In this document: positions 47,791-59,000 of the stretch, in pieces | How positions within the stretch are numbered: the stretch's first letter is position 1 | Layout: each line of letters begins with the position of its first letter | Assembly (NCBI GenBank): GCA_030015575.1 | Contig: JASDDO010000001.1 | Coordinates: 517,509,772-517,573,771, forward strand | Length of the DNA stretch: 64,000 bases | Direction of reading: 5' to 3' | Source of the DNA: Agapanthus africanus | Taxonomy: Eukaryota; Streptophyta; Magnoliopsida; Asparagales; Amaryllidaceae | Notes under the pieces: model-generated | Databases searched by the model: none | What the model was told of the DNA's origin: nothing | The model's input: only the letters and a program-made list of their open reading frames with translations | Made by a program: the position numbers and the translations under genes

Positions 47791-48517
47791 GGGCCTTTAG
47801 CCCTTTGAGATGACCGCTGTTCAACTTCTTGCTTTCCTGTTTTCTGTGAATCTTATTCTCTCTTCAGAGATAAGCTCTTTATCTTAAGAACTTTCTCAGA
47901 GTCAGAACCCTGTCAAAAATTATTAGGTAAAGATCAAATCTTTGAAGGAATTATTTCATAATCTAGAGTTACACCCATTAACAGAGCCTTACTCTTCTCA
48001 GATCATAGATCTAAAAAAATGTTTTAGGGTTTTACCCATTAACAGAGCCTTACTCTTCTCAGATCTTAGATCTGTTGATCTTCCATGAAGAACTCTTAGA
48101 GTTTGTTCATAGATCTTGAAGATCTTGGAGTTTTTAACTTAGTAAAGCTTTACTTTTTAGGGTTTTTAATGGGCTACTCCATCATCTTCACAGAGCATAG
48201 CTCTTCAGAATTTTTGGGGGGGGGATTTTTATTCTCTTCATCATTAGAGTTAACAGATGTCACTCTTTTGCAGAGCGCTGCTCTCAAGGGAGTTTTACTC
48301 CTTGGCCCGAGGGGCCTCTCACTAAATGAGAATCCTTTTAGGATTTCCTATTTAATGAGTGACTGTCTCATTAATGATGAGCCGTGACCTTGATTTGGTA
48401 GGTCCCCTTTGGTCCCTTCCCACTGCATTGCAGTGTGGTACAAATTTTAAGTACCAAGTGTCAGAATTTTAATTGTAGCCTTGACAGCTAATTCTTGTTC
48501 TTCTTCACGCAGGTACT

Positions 48518-51500
48518 ATGTCTTTCGACACTTCTTTCCCGTTTGTTCGTTCGGAAAGCGGATTCCCTGAAGCTCCTGTGGATAGGGAAGTCTTCGCGTT
48601 GATAAAAAATCACGACCCGGAGTAAAAGAATCTTCATTTATGGGGGGCGTGGTACAATCAAATCATCCGGGGTCGACGCAGCTTTTCTTATGCGGTACCT
48701 TCGGAACCCATTTCGGTGATATCCTACGCCGACTCAGTCTCAGTGAACTATGCCGTAGAGGAGGTCAACTGGACTTCGGAGGGTTGCCTTCAGCCCTCTA
48801 TGTCCGCGATACCTGTACAACCGCCGATGGTTTTAGATACTCTAGGGCAGCGTATATATCAAGGCGAGTCGCGCCCTTGGGGACAAACGTATATGATTGT
48901 CTTGACTCCTCGCCATCCAGCCGGGTACTTGCAGTGGGCCCGATACATTTTGTCGGCTAAGAAATCGCAGCTGCTGAAGCTCGGGTTGTACCCGTGATTT
49001 ATGCGTCTCTTTTCCAATATTCTACACCCCCTGTATGGTGGGTCAAAGCTTTCCTGGAACAATAGAACGTTCCGACCGATACCTTTCTTCTATCAGATCG
49101 GGAAGTCTCAATCTCTTTGGAGGAATTCACGGAGATCTCCGGCTTGCCTATCAGGGGAGAGCATTACGAGGAGCTACTTCCTCCTGATGAGTACATCTTT
49201 GCCGCCAAGTCAGTGGTGATAGGCCTTACCCTGGAGAATGCCATTCAACATCAATGTCCAGGTCTGATTAAGGTGTTGAATATTTATGAAAGTCTATTTC
49301 TCAAATCCGGAAGCCACGGGGTTAACATCACAGATTTCATCGCCCGTTTTCTCTGCTCAGAAGTCCTGTCGAAGGAAGCCGCGAAATTCGCTAAACTTGA
49401 CGATCCTTTTGGCTTTGGTTTGGACAACCAGCCGGCAGCGGAGGCGGATCAGAAGAAATTCTTTCTCCCTGACACCCCGGTCGTCTCTTTCGTAGAGCTC
49501 GCAGCTTCCAACATCGACGAAGAGGCGTTCTTTTTGGGGTTCCTTGGGCTATGGCTAAGCTGCTTTGTGCTCCCAATGCACCCTCGCCATATGAGGTCGT
49601 CTGTCTTCTACCCAGCTTAGCGAATGGCTATTGGGATGCGAATGGCCGTTGGGATCGCTGGGCTGGCTCACCTATATCATGACCTTAGCTTGGCAGCCGA
49701 CACCACTCAGCCGGGGGTGCAGCCCGTAAACTTCGCCCTGCACTATTTCACTTCATGGATCGAGCTACATGTGCTTGGTGCTTTTGGAGTCCACAAGCAG
49801 CCACGTTTCAACGAAAGTTATAATTTTCCTCAGGTTATGCGGCTAGTTGACGCTTCCGCTTTGGAACCGACTCAGCAAAAAGCTCGGGGCTTGGTTCTTC
49901 GCCCGCGTATGGACAGGGATGGTATGACCTTCGTCGATAAGGTCTTAACCATCGGTGAAGAATCCGCAAAAACGGTGCAGCCTCTGCGCGACACCTTTAA
50001 TGATGGGGCTTCTACCTTGAAAGCTCGGGAGATTCTTCATTTATATTCGATCAGGCCGGGCTTTCTAGTGTTTAGGCAGAACTATTCAGCGTTGTTCATG
50101 AGATACAACCCGTATCGTTTCGCTCAACAATCAAGCTATAATCAGGGCGTCCCGCTCGAGGCCTTCCTAGCTGAGCCAGTTGCCACAAAAGAAGGTATCC
50201 GCAACGCGCTACACCATTTCATGCGGCTCAACACCGGGTCTAACTTCTTTATCAGTGAGCCGAGCTGTGTCCCGAAGGTGTTGAACGTATACGTGGCGTG
50301 GTATCAGCACACGATGGGTGCTGTTGTCAGGGAGGAAAAATGATTATTGCTTGATTTTAAGGGCGCTGTCCCAGCTGGTAATCCAGCTGTTCCTTTGAAG
50401 CGATGGACCATCGTTCGTCCTTCCTTAAGAAAGGCTGCTACGGCGGTGGTCTCGCGCGCCTTTCCTGATAAGCCTCCCCGTGTTCCTACAGAAACGGCAG
50501 CTGTAGCATCCCCGGATTCTGGGGTGGGTTCAAAGATTGGGACTCGTCGCCAAAAATTACCCGCTAAGCGCAAGTTCCTGTTGCCGGCTGCCGGGGTCCG
50601 CTCATAGAAGAAGAAGAAGTCACTATTTTCCGCGGACGTTGCATTCGGCCAGGAGCCTCATGCTCCCTATAGCGAGGGCCTGAGTGAGTACGGGACCAAT
50701 GAAGGTCTATTTATCGCGCCTGCAGATGATACCGATCTTTAAGCTAGCCTTGTGGCTTCCGAGCAACTGGCTCGCGATGGGGTAGCACTAATCACTATCA
50801 CACAGTCAGGTATACTTCAGTTATATTTTTCCGTGTTTATTCCTTCCTTGCTTTTACTAATGTCTTTTTTTTTAACAGGTATCTCTGCCAAAGAAGCTCT
50901 CGCTGCTTCCCTCAAAACATTTGAAGAGGAAGAAAGGCTCCGTGCTTCTTTAGGCCTTGGTATGATTCGGCTCATTATGGCTTCATTCCTTTTTCTTTAT
51001 TTGTAGTCTAACCCCCTCCTTTATTTTGTTGCAGGGACTACTTTAACGCGGGCAATCCCAAGTGCGGTGCCGATCCCGAGCAGGGATGCGGCGATGCTTC
51101 CAGAGCCGGCTATTGTGGCCCCAGCTCCCCTGCCAGTATTGTGAGAGGCTTCACTTGAACAGCCGATAACGGACACCGTAGCGGCTCCAGAGGCAGAGCT
51201 TGGTTCGGATGATGACGTCCCTCTAACGGAGGTCTTGAGGAGATCGCTTCTCACTGTTTAGACCAAAAAGAAGAGTAGGAAGCATGCGGCTAGGGAACAC
51301 AATGCCAGCTTGGCTGTGGGTGCAGGTTCAAGCATTATCCCATCCGTCGCTATTTCTTCAGAGGATGCTCCAACTATCCTGTCTACCGCCCATAGATAGG
51401 TTGTGCGCGCGGCTCAGGAAGAAACTAAAAAGCCGCCCTAAGGTAACGTAATGCTGAGTCTTTTATTAGAATTTGATCTTCAAATTCTTATATACCATAT

Positions 51501-51613
51501 CCTGTAGGCCATGTCCTGGCGATGAGGTGGCAGGTGAGATGACGGCGACTATGGAGCCCGAAGCGGCCACTCTATCGAGAGAGTCTGGGACTGCCCAAAC
51601 CGCCGCTCTTTCC
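48518..51613 (+). pseudogene. Additional ORF with plant mobile domain (PMD) in Tat element L, antisense
   Basis: The plus-strand reading begins MSFDTSFPFVRSESGFPEAP and shows the plant mobile domain (aminotransferase-like PMD) pattern: a VWWVKAFLEQ stretch with the SDREVSISLEEFTEISGLPI motif (about 49030-49160), then a long conserved body to about 50340. Downstream, exon-like pieces alternate with clear plant introns, for example GTATAC to TTTAACAG (50810-50879), GTATGATT to TTGCAG (50961-51034) and GTAACG to CTGTAG (51441-51509). Element K enters at 51613. PMD is known from host proteins such as MAIL1 and from extra ORFs of Tat elements. It is broken at a handful of points and no working protein is predicted. 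Confidence 0.7.
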
Positions 51614-51662
51614 TGTTTCCTGATTTAAAATCAGAAAAGCTTATGGAAAAAGCTTCAGAAAA

Positions 51663-52133
51663 GGGTCACGTGCTTACACGTGACCAGCAGTCACGTGTTG
51701 GCACGTGACACCTAAAAGCATTAGCAAGACAAGTTCAGTTTCCCAACTACATCGAAGAAAAGGGCTTCAGAAAGAGTCACGTGCTCCCACGTAACCAGGG
51801 TCATGTGTCGGCACGTGACATTTAAAATCAAGCGGCATAGGCACATTGGTTCCCTGATCAAATCAAGGAAAAGGCTTCAGAAGAGGTCACGTGCTCCCAC
51901 GTGACCAGGGTCACGTGTTGGCACGTGACGCTCAAAACATCAGACTCATTCTCCGGTTAAATCAAGAAAAAGACTCCAGACGAGGGTCACGTGCTCACGC
52001 GTGACCAGGGGTCACGTGGTGGCACGTGACGGCTAAGCAGCAGAAGAAGGCAGAGTGCAAAAGAAGAAAAGGGCTCGTTACAAGGGGGTCACGTGCCCAC
52101 ACGTGACCAAGGGTCACGTGGCCGCACGTGACC
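51663..52133 (+). repeat. G-box (CACGTG) array upstream of the TATA box in LTR K
   Basis: Five modules of about 48 bp at 51663, 51775, 51886, 51984 and 52086. Each holds up to four CACGTG words in two inverted pairs of the form GTCACGTGCTCCCACGTGAC. I count about 17 perfect CACGTG words. In plants CACGTG is the G-box, bound by bZIP and bHLH factors, and with flanking ACGTG it overlaps the ABA-response element. Placement upstream of a TATA box makes a regulatory role plausible. Confidence 0.75.
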
Positions 52134-52440
52134 AGCTTTCAAAGCCCATTTGTTAAACAGAATTAAATTCTGAGAAAAGACCTCTCAAGTCTTTCCAAAA
52201 GCAACCGATTGAATTAAAGATTTAGAGTGATTAAATATCATCTATCTATGGGAAAATCTCGAATTTGGGAAGATTTCCCTCTTAAATCTAACAGAAATCA
52301 CAAAGGAGAATCGCTGGATTTGAAATCCAATGGTGAATAAAATTCACCTAATAATCCAAAGGTCCAGAACGAATGATGGATGCAAATCAAATCTCTCAAT
52401 GAAGATACGTCAAAAAACTAATTGACTCGGCTGCTTCTCC

Positions 52441-52448
52441 TATAAATA
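52441..52448 (+). promoter_or_regulatory. TATA box of LTR K
   Basis: CTCCTATAAATAGGAGCC: TATAAATA inside a small palindrome. It parallels the TATA boxes of LTR L and of L's antisense ORF. The transcript would start about 30 bp downstream. Confidence 0.7.
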
Positions 52449-52683
52449 GGAGCCGAGACACACAAAAAAGGGATATACACGCAGAGGGAAGAAAAGGGAG
52501 AGAGCCTTGATACTTTGAGGAATCTGGATCTTCTGCAAAAGAAAACCCTAGGTAAGAAAGGGAAGGCTTTTTGAAAGAAGGAGAATTTAATCCTCAACAG
52601 AGTTCAACTCTGATGTAAAACAGAAGAACATATTTCTTCTCTCTTAGATGGAGGATCTGTAAAGCGCACATCTCCCCTTGAAG

Positions 52684-53130
52684 TTGAGAATTTAATTCTC
52701 AATGGGTTGAGATCCTGCCATGCAGATCCAAAGCATAGAGAGGGAATGGAAGCACGAGAATTTAATTCTTACAGAACTATAGGAATTTAATTCCTTTAAA
52801 ATAAAATTAGGGTTCGACCCTGTGTCATGGGAATTTAATTCCTTCAGAACGAAAAGAATCAGGGTTTAACCCTAGTTAAGAACTTAGTTCTGTTAAAACA
52901 ACAAGAATTTAATTCCCTTAATCTTATTCCCCAGAATAATTCTCTAACAGAGAGTGTGGGTTTAATTCCTTAAAGCTTTTATTAGGGTTTAACCCTATTC
53001 AGTTTTTCACATATATGAGGAATTTAATTCCTACAGAAAATTCAGGGTTCAACTCTTCAAAAGGAACTAGGAATTTAATTCTTCTGGAATTATTGTCAGG
53101 GTTCAACCCTACGAGGAATTCAATTCCTGA
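52684..53130 (+). repeat. Chain of GAATTTAATTC and GGGTTTAACCC words in LTR K
   Basis: About ten copies of GAATTTAATTC-type palindromes (one is the 19-bp TTGAGAATTTAATTCTCAA at 52684-52702), mixed with AGGGTTTAACCCT, AGGGTTCGACCCT and AGAACTTAGTTCT. They lie after the TATA box, so the element's RNA would carry a row of short hairpins. Confidence 0.75.
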
Positions 53131-53164
53131 AAGGGATTAACAGATCTTCTAAACAACTACAGAA

Positions 53165-53382
53165 AAGAAGGGTCACGTGTCACCACGTGACCCCCCCAAA
53201 AGATCTACAGAAAGCCCTTTAAGGCAGCGCCTCACGTGACCCACGTGACCCTTAACAGAAGCTTTAACATACCTCATTTAAACACCCGTCACGTGATGAC
53301 ACGTGATGCTCCAAAAGATGTGATCTTTTCAGCAGAACAAATGAAGGGAGGGCGCTCTCACATGTTGCCACGTGACCCCTCT
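53165..53382 (+). repeat. Second G-box group in LTR K
   Basis: Four spaced pairs such as GTCACGTGTCACCACGTGAC and GTCACGTGATGACACGTGAT, downstream of the TATA box. Confidence 0.7.
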
Positions 53383-53387
53383 TTCCT

Positions 53388-53690
53388 TAGTGTTTAACAC
53401 TAAATTGGAACTCCCGAATCCAGTGTTAAAACATTGTTGGGCCTTAGTGTTCAACACTAATCAAAGAACTTTATTTGCAGTGTTCGACACTGATTACCTT
53501 AGTGTTTAACACTAATTTGAGATCTCCGTTGCCAATGTTTAACACTGATCTGTTTTAGTGTTTAATGCTAATTTGAAAGCCTTGTTGCTGGTGTTTAACA
53601 CCAATTATCTTTTAGTGTTAAACACTAACTTGTCAATTTCATTCCCAGTGTTCAACACTGATTGGTCTGTAGTGTTTAACACTAGACTTT
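53388..53690 (+). repeat. Alternating TAGTGTTTAACACTA and CAGTGTTCAACACTG array
   Basis: About eleven palindromic copies spaced near 30 bp. Words flanked by T/A alternate with words flanked by C/G almost without exception, giving a roughly 60-bp double unit. Non-coding. Confidence 0.8.
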
Positions 53691-53976
53691 GGCCCAATTG
53701 GCTAAATGGCCAGAGACAAAGTCTCTCCTTCAATGGACCAACAGGAAGCCAATATTCCAGACATGATTGGACTTAGCCCAAGCTGGCCATAAGTCCTCAA
53801 TTCGTAATTAACTGGGCTAATGGGCTCATAAAATAATCAATTGGTCTCGATCCCAAATTGGGCCAAAGACTACTTAATCCACTCCGGTTCCAGGGTACAT
53901 CTCTTCACTCCTTTGATACTTGGCGTTGTAATCCCTCAACGTCTTCAAAGAGGTGACGGGTCCCGATGACTACATA

Positions 53977-54473
53977 TTGATATGGACTGTGGGGTCCTTA
54001 AACCCATGGACTACGACGTCCTTAACCTCGACCGAGATGTCTTAAAACTAACAATGGACTGTGGGGTCCTTAAACCCATGGACTACGACGTCCTTAACCT
54101 CGACCGAGATGCCTTAAAACTAACAATGGACTGTGGGATCCTTAAACCCATGGACTACGACGTCCTTAACCTCGACCGAGATGTCTTAAAACTAACAATG
54201 GACTGTAGGGTCCTTAAACCCATGGACTACGACGTCCTTAACCTCGACCGAGATGTCTTAAAACTAACAATGGACTGTGGGGTCCTTAAACCCATGGACT
54301 ACGACGTCCTTAACTTCGACCGAGATGTCTTAAAACTAACAATGGACTGTGGGGTCTTTAAACCCATGGACTACGACGTCCTTAACCTGGACCGCAATGT
54401 CCTTAAACTACCTACGGACCGCAATGTCCTTAAACTAGCAATGGACCACTATGTCCTTAAACTGGAACAATAG
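53977..54473 (+). repeat. 72-bp tandem repeat (3 x 24 bp) in LTR K
   Basis: Six near-identical 72-bp units, then three looser 24-bp units. Each 24-bp subunit carries GGAC(C/T)-N-GTCCTTAAA. Because 72 is a multiple of three, the array reads as one 163-codon frame, which is a repeat artefact. Related 24-bp units occur in J (near 21440-21580) and L (about 45520-45660), with fewer copies and in inverse orientation. Confidence 0.9.
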
Positions 54474-55274
54474 AGCCAATCGCTCTTTTGTTGGATCTAA
54501 ACGATCCCGTTTAAGTTGATCTTAGCCTCAAATATGGCTAACGTATCCTTAAACCTTCAAACAGACTGGACTATGAATCCCCCCAATCAACTTCGGTTCA
54601 AGGGTACATCTCTGAACTCCTCTGACATCTGTCGTTGTAATCCTTCAACGTCGTCAGAGAGGTGACGGGTCCCGACGGCCACACATTCAATGGACCACTA
54701 TGTCCCTAAACTGGAATAATAGAGCCCCAAATGCTCTTTTGTCGGATCTAAACGATCCCGTTAAGTTGATCTTAGTCTCAAGTTAGACTAACGTATCCTT
54801 AACAAACGTTTGAGTTGATCTTAGCCTCAAATATGGCTAACGTATCCTCAAACCAAACCCCCAAATCCAAATCTAAGAAAATACGGATTTGGACTAGTCC
54901 ACGTCCTACGGGCGATGACATAACTCAGTCTCCGTATACAATCCACGGGCAACCACAAATAGAACAAAAACACACGACACGAAGTGACCATCTGGAGAAG
55001 GAGAAAGTTGTTACCGCAGCGCGGTAGCATAATTAACTGCAGGGGCTTGCGCCTGCAGGGAAGAGCGTCCCCACAATCAAAAACCCCTCGTGCGAGGGGG
55101 AATCTGACGAAGTCTGCTACATCGGACGCATCCATTTAAACCTTCGATATACGGTGCCATAAATCAACTTGGCATCTTCGGAGAAGTGGACGGATAGCAC
55201 CAATTAGCATCTGCCCCGAACCTCAGGCATGGACGTCCCCGCGTCCCGGCCGCCGTTCGGAGGGGAACAGTTTC

Positions 55275-55293
55275 TGGCACGCCCGGTGGGAAC
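55275..55293 (+). other. Primer-binding site of Tat element K
   Basis: TGGCACGCCCGGTGGGAAC, five bases after the LTR end, as usual for Tat elements. J has a drifted version. I did not assign the tRNA. Confidence 0.75.
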
Positions 55294-55439
55294 TTTTTCT
55301 CTTTCCACTCCACACTTCGTGTGTCGTGATTCACGAACCAATCGCGGTTCGCTAATGGTGGCCCTTGGGTTTCAAGATACTAAGAATTGGCGTCTCGCTT
55401 ATTGCAGAAAGCAAAGGATCGATGGCTTCTACTTCCGTG

Positions 55440-56003
55440 AAATTCTCCAACTGCTCAGACTGCAATTGCAACCAACGCTTTGCTTCGCCAGGAGGTATAG
55501 CCTACGGTCCTCAAGCTGCTTCGTTATTCACAATGCCGGTGGACCAGGTGACTCAGGCCACTACCGGATTGTTCTTCGGGACTATACTCCCACCAACAAG
55601 CTTCACGGCGCCAGTGCTGACAAAGGAAGCTCCCAAGAAGTCGGTCTTTGATCGTCTTACCCCTACCGCGGCTCATCTCAACGGGTCGCCCAACATCAGC
55701 GCCTCGGTCTTCTCTAGATTGGGCCAGAAATCCGGTAGACCCATCATGAGGTCTGCAATCCCGGAGAAGGCTGTTTCTAAGAAAGTGGCTGCTCCTGCTC
55801 CCGAAATCGCCAAGGCGGCTTCTCCGGCCAAAAATTAGGTCTTTACAAGATTGACGGCTTCAGCTCCCGCTCCTGCTACCCAAAGGACATCGGTCTTTGA
55901 CAGGATAACACCAACGGCAACCCCCCACCAACACAGGGGGCAAGACGAAACCATTCTTGCCGCTGAACCAACGCCGTCCGCTCGACACGCTCGACGTCGC
56001 CAT
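55440..56003 (+). other. Region upstream of the gag frame in K, with repeated VFDRL motifs
   Basis: The plus-strand reading contains KSVFDRLTP, ASVFSRLGQ, VFTRLT and TSVFDRITP about 30-40 codons apart, a motif that also occurs in gag N-termini of plant Ty3/gypsy elements. It probably belongs to gag and precedes the long frame at 56003. Confidence 0.55.
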
Positions 56004-59000
56004 TGGCGCCGAGTAAGGAAGGCTGGGGGCAACTCCCCCCCGGGTTAACTCCACCAACCCCGATGACAGAAGTTAATGCTGCTGTTCCAACTGGGAACAG
56101 CTTCGAGATGCTAAATAAGGTGCAAAGGAATTCTCCTACTGCAGTGCTAAAGAGGTCTTCCAAAATCTACAAGGTTTGGCGACAGGCCCGAGACTCGATC
56201 ATCGATCCAAACTTCTCCCACCAGCACAAGAAGCTGAAAATCCAACCAGAAGCTGGTCACCAGGCTAAACCCCGAAAGGCTGTCTGGACGCCCACCTCAA
56301 CGGCCCCCTCAACCTCCATGGCTTATGAAAGGAGGAAGCCAGAGAAGATCCCCCAGCCTGCAACGACAGCTAATAGCACTAAGCCCAGACGTCCTAAGTC
56401 TGGGGGCATGATGGTCCACACCGTATACATGGCGTCAGGAAAAGAAGACAGCCGCGCGTCCACGGGTCATAGACCGCTTACACGGTCGGTGACCAAAGCC
56501 CAGGAGCAGCAGCAAAAGCTCCAAGAAATGATGAATGCTATGGCCGCACTTACCGGGCCGAAAGAAAGCCCAGAAACGTCCTCAGACGCACGCCAGGAGG
56601 AAGAAACCGACGTTGAATTCCTTCGCCGGATACTGGAGAAAAAGGACAAAGAGGCTGCTGGACAAGCAGCCAACATACAGCGTATGGGCCTTCTCTTCCA
56701 AGATATGATAGGAATGATGATCCAGCAGGACCTACCCGCCGAGGATCCCCCAATCGTTCTTGAAGACGACCGAGGAGAAACGTCAAATCCACCACCGGCC
56801 CTCTCAACGGCCAAGGAAGAGACGATCTCTAAAGCTGACTTGGTTGACTATATAATCCAGCAAATCCGGGTTCATCATGCGACTGAGGCAGCTGATCAAG
56901 TCGTAAAGACGGGCCGGCCGTATCCAAGCTGGTACGACCAAATTAAATACCCGCCAGGCTATACGATACCGAAATTCCACGTGTATAAGGGGACTGGCAA
57001 TCCCCATCAACATGTTGCCCAGTTTCGGGCCCTCTGCGGTAACACCGGCGGTGATGATAAACTGTTGCTTCGCCAGTTCGTGGGCAGCTTATCAGAAACA
57101 GCGTTCGAATGGTATTCGGAACTCCCGAACGATTCTATCAAGACATTCGCTGAAATGGAGTTGTTATTCACTCAGCGATTCGCAAGTGCCAGCGAATGCA
57201 CTCCAATAACAGCACTGATTAACGCCAGGATAAAACCGGGCGAAACCTGGGTCCAGTATGCTATACGCTGGCGGAATTTGTGGTCGAGATGCGAGCAACG
57301 CATTGAGGAAGCACCTGCAGTGGGCATGTTCGTGGGAACCCTAGACCCCCACGCAACTATCTCCCAGTTTATGATGTTCTTTAAGCCAACCACATTCCAG
57401 GCCTTAATCGACAAGTTGGCCCAGATGGATCAGATGGGTCATAGACCACCTCCCCCGAAGTCGGAACCTCGGAATGACAAGGGTAAAGGAAGGGCAACCT
57501 TCGTCGCGAATGCCCAGCAGCAACCTAATGCCCCGAAGCCGGGAGATCAATTGGAAGAAAGACGCCGGTATTATAACGAGAAGATGAAGCGTCCATACTC
57601 GTTCCCACGAGACAAGACGAAACGGTTATTCGAGCTGGCAGTGCGCAACAGGCTTATAAACCTACCAAATCCAAGGCGACCGCCACAACCTACTGAGGCG
57701 AATAACCCTAATTATTGCCCTTACCATCAGACGGTAAGTCATCCGATTGAAGACTGCTTCGTCTTCAAAGGATGGGTTGAAGATCAATACCTCCAGGGGA
57801 AGTTTATACTGTCAGAAAAGTGGAAGGTGAACCCACCACAGCCGCATACTCTTAAGAAAGCAGATACACCGGGGGCAACCTGTTCCTTTTTCGAAGAAGC
57901 TCCATGGGAGGTCGTGCTATCAACTAAAACCAAAAGAATGCTGAGAGACCTTCATGCGTGCCCTGCGATCGAATGGAAGGACCCTCTTGAACCTCAAATT
58001 ATCGAAGGAATGCTGAAGCCTCGCCCAACTACGAAGACTCGCGATAAGAGCCCAAATACTCACGCCCAACCGTCAAAACCTTCGAAGAAAAAGAAGAAGA
58101 AATCCAAGAAGTCCGTGAAGCTTGGAAACGAGCATACGAACTTGCAGAAGCAAATCGACGCGCTGGAAGAATACAATCAAAAGGCGCGAACTCCTGTCAC
58201 ACTGCAAGAGTTCCTCAACCACATCTTTCAAGAGGAAGATGATGGAGAGAGCTCGTCGGATGAATCCGAAGGATATGTGGCGAGTTGTAACGTAATCTCC
58301 CACTCGTTTACCGATGATGGGAAAACTCCTGGCACTAAGAAACTGGGGGCAGAGCCTGTACCAGAGCATGCATGGCCAACAGATGAAATGATCGACGCTT
58401 TTCTAGACGAGATTCGCCTAAAAAGTAAAGCGGACCAGGAGCGTGAGATGGCCGCTTCAGAAGGAGCCAAACGCAGGCGACTGAACGAAAGAGTCGAACT
58501 ACCCCTGCCAGAGCGAAAGGCATCCAAAGTAGACAAGAAGATATTCAAGACGAGGAAAAGGTTTGCCAAAGCCATGTCAATGGGAATGAAGCTACCACCC
58601 TCGGAAGGAAACACGCACGATGGGGTGGAGAGGCACCCTGATTATTACGCATATCATCGGAAAATCTTACACCCCACGGAGGAGTGCGACGCCTTTAAGA
58701 TATGGTGGCAAGGATATGTTGCCCATCGGCAACATTTTAAGCGCGTGAAACGCAAGATCCGTCGGGAGCAAAGAAGTATCGTCTATGGGCACAACAGAAC
58801 TACTGGCAACTGTTACATGGTTAACGCCAGGGGGTCACAAGTTCTCACCTTTGGGAGCGACTCTGATGAAGAAATGGCTCTGGGCCCTCTCTTTAAAGAA
58901 TCTGTTTTAGGGAAAAAGGAGAAATCAGAGGCCTGCGAGAACATTCAGCTGCGCAATCACACACTCCCAGAAAAGAATCTTGGGCCCGCGAATAGGAAAG

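Larger units (their letters stand above)
44952..51613 (-). mobile_element. Tat-clade Ty3/gypsy element L, 3' part, interrupted by K
   Basis: A minus-strand element seen as its 3' LTR (44952-47679), polypurine tract (47684-47694) and 3.9 kb of internal sequence bearing an ORF on the opposite strand (48518-51613). To the left is Copia M without any primer site, so the LTR is the 3' one. At 51613/51614 the Tat element K begins, so gag and pol of L should lie beyond the window. Plant Tat elements are known to carry extra ORFs between pol and the 3' LTR, sometimes antisense and with a plant mobile domain. This fits. Confidence 0.75.
51614..55269 (+). repeat. 5' LTR of Tat element K
   Basis: 3656 bp from TGTTTCCTGATT to GGAGGGGAACA. 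Order: G-box array, TATA box (52441), chain of GAATTTAATTC words, second G-box group, GTGTTTAACAC array, 72-bp tandem repeats, then the end part shared with J and L. It is longer than LTR L because of its own repeat arrays. Confidence 0.85.

Noticed and set aside
48518-51613. The plant-mobile-domain ORF as a host gene such as MAIL1
   Set aside because: It lies directly inside a Tat 3' LTR with a polypurine tract and is broken. Extra PMD ORFs are known from such elements.
53982-54473. A 163-codon frame with a perfect 24-residue repeat
   Set aside because: It arises because the 72-bp LTR tandem repeat is a multiple of three. It lies inside an LTR and neighbouring copies have fewer units with no frame.
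46000-54473. CRISPR-like arrays
   Set aside because: The repeats are LTR-internal tandem or palindromic words without unique spacers of constant length, in a plant nuclear sequence.
58073-58614. Minus-strand frames of about 100-128 codons opposite the gag-protease frame
   Set aside because: They are shadows of the long plus-strand frame, without domain or promoter.
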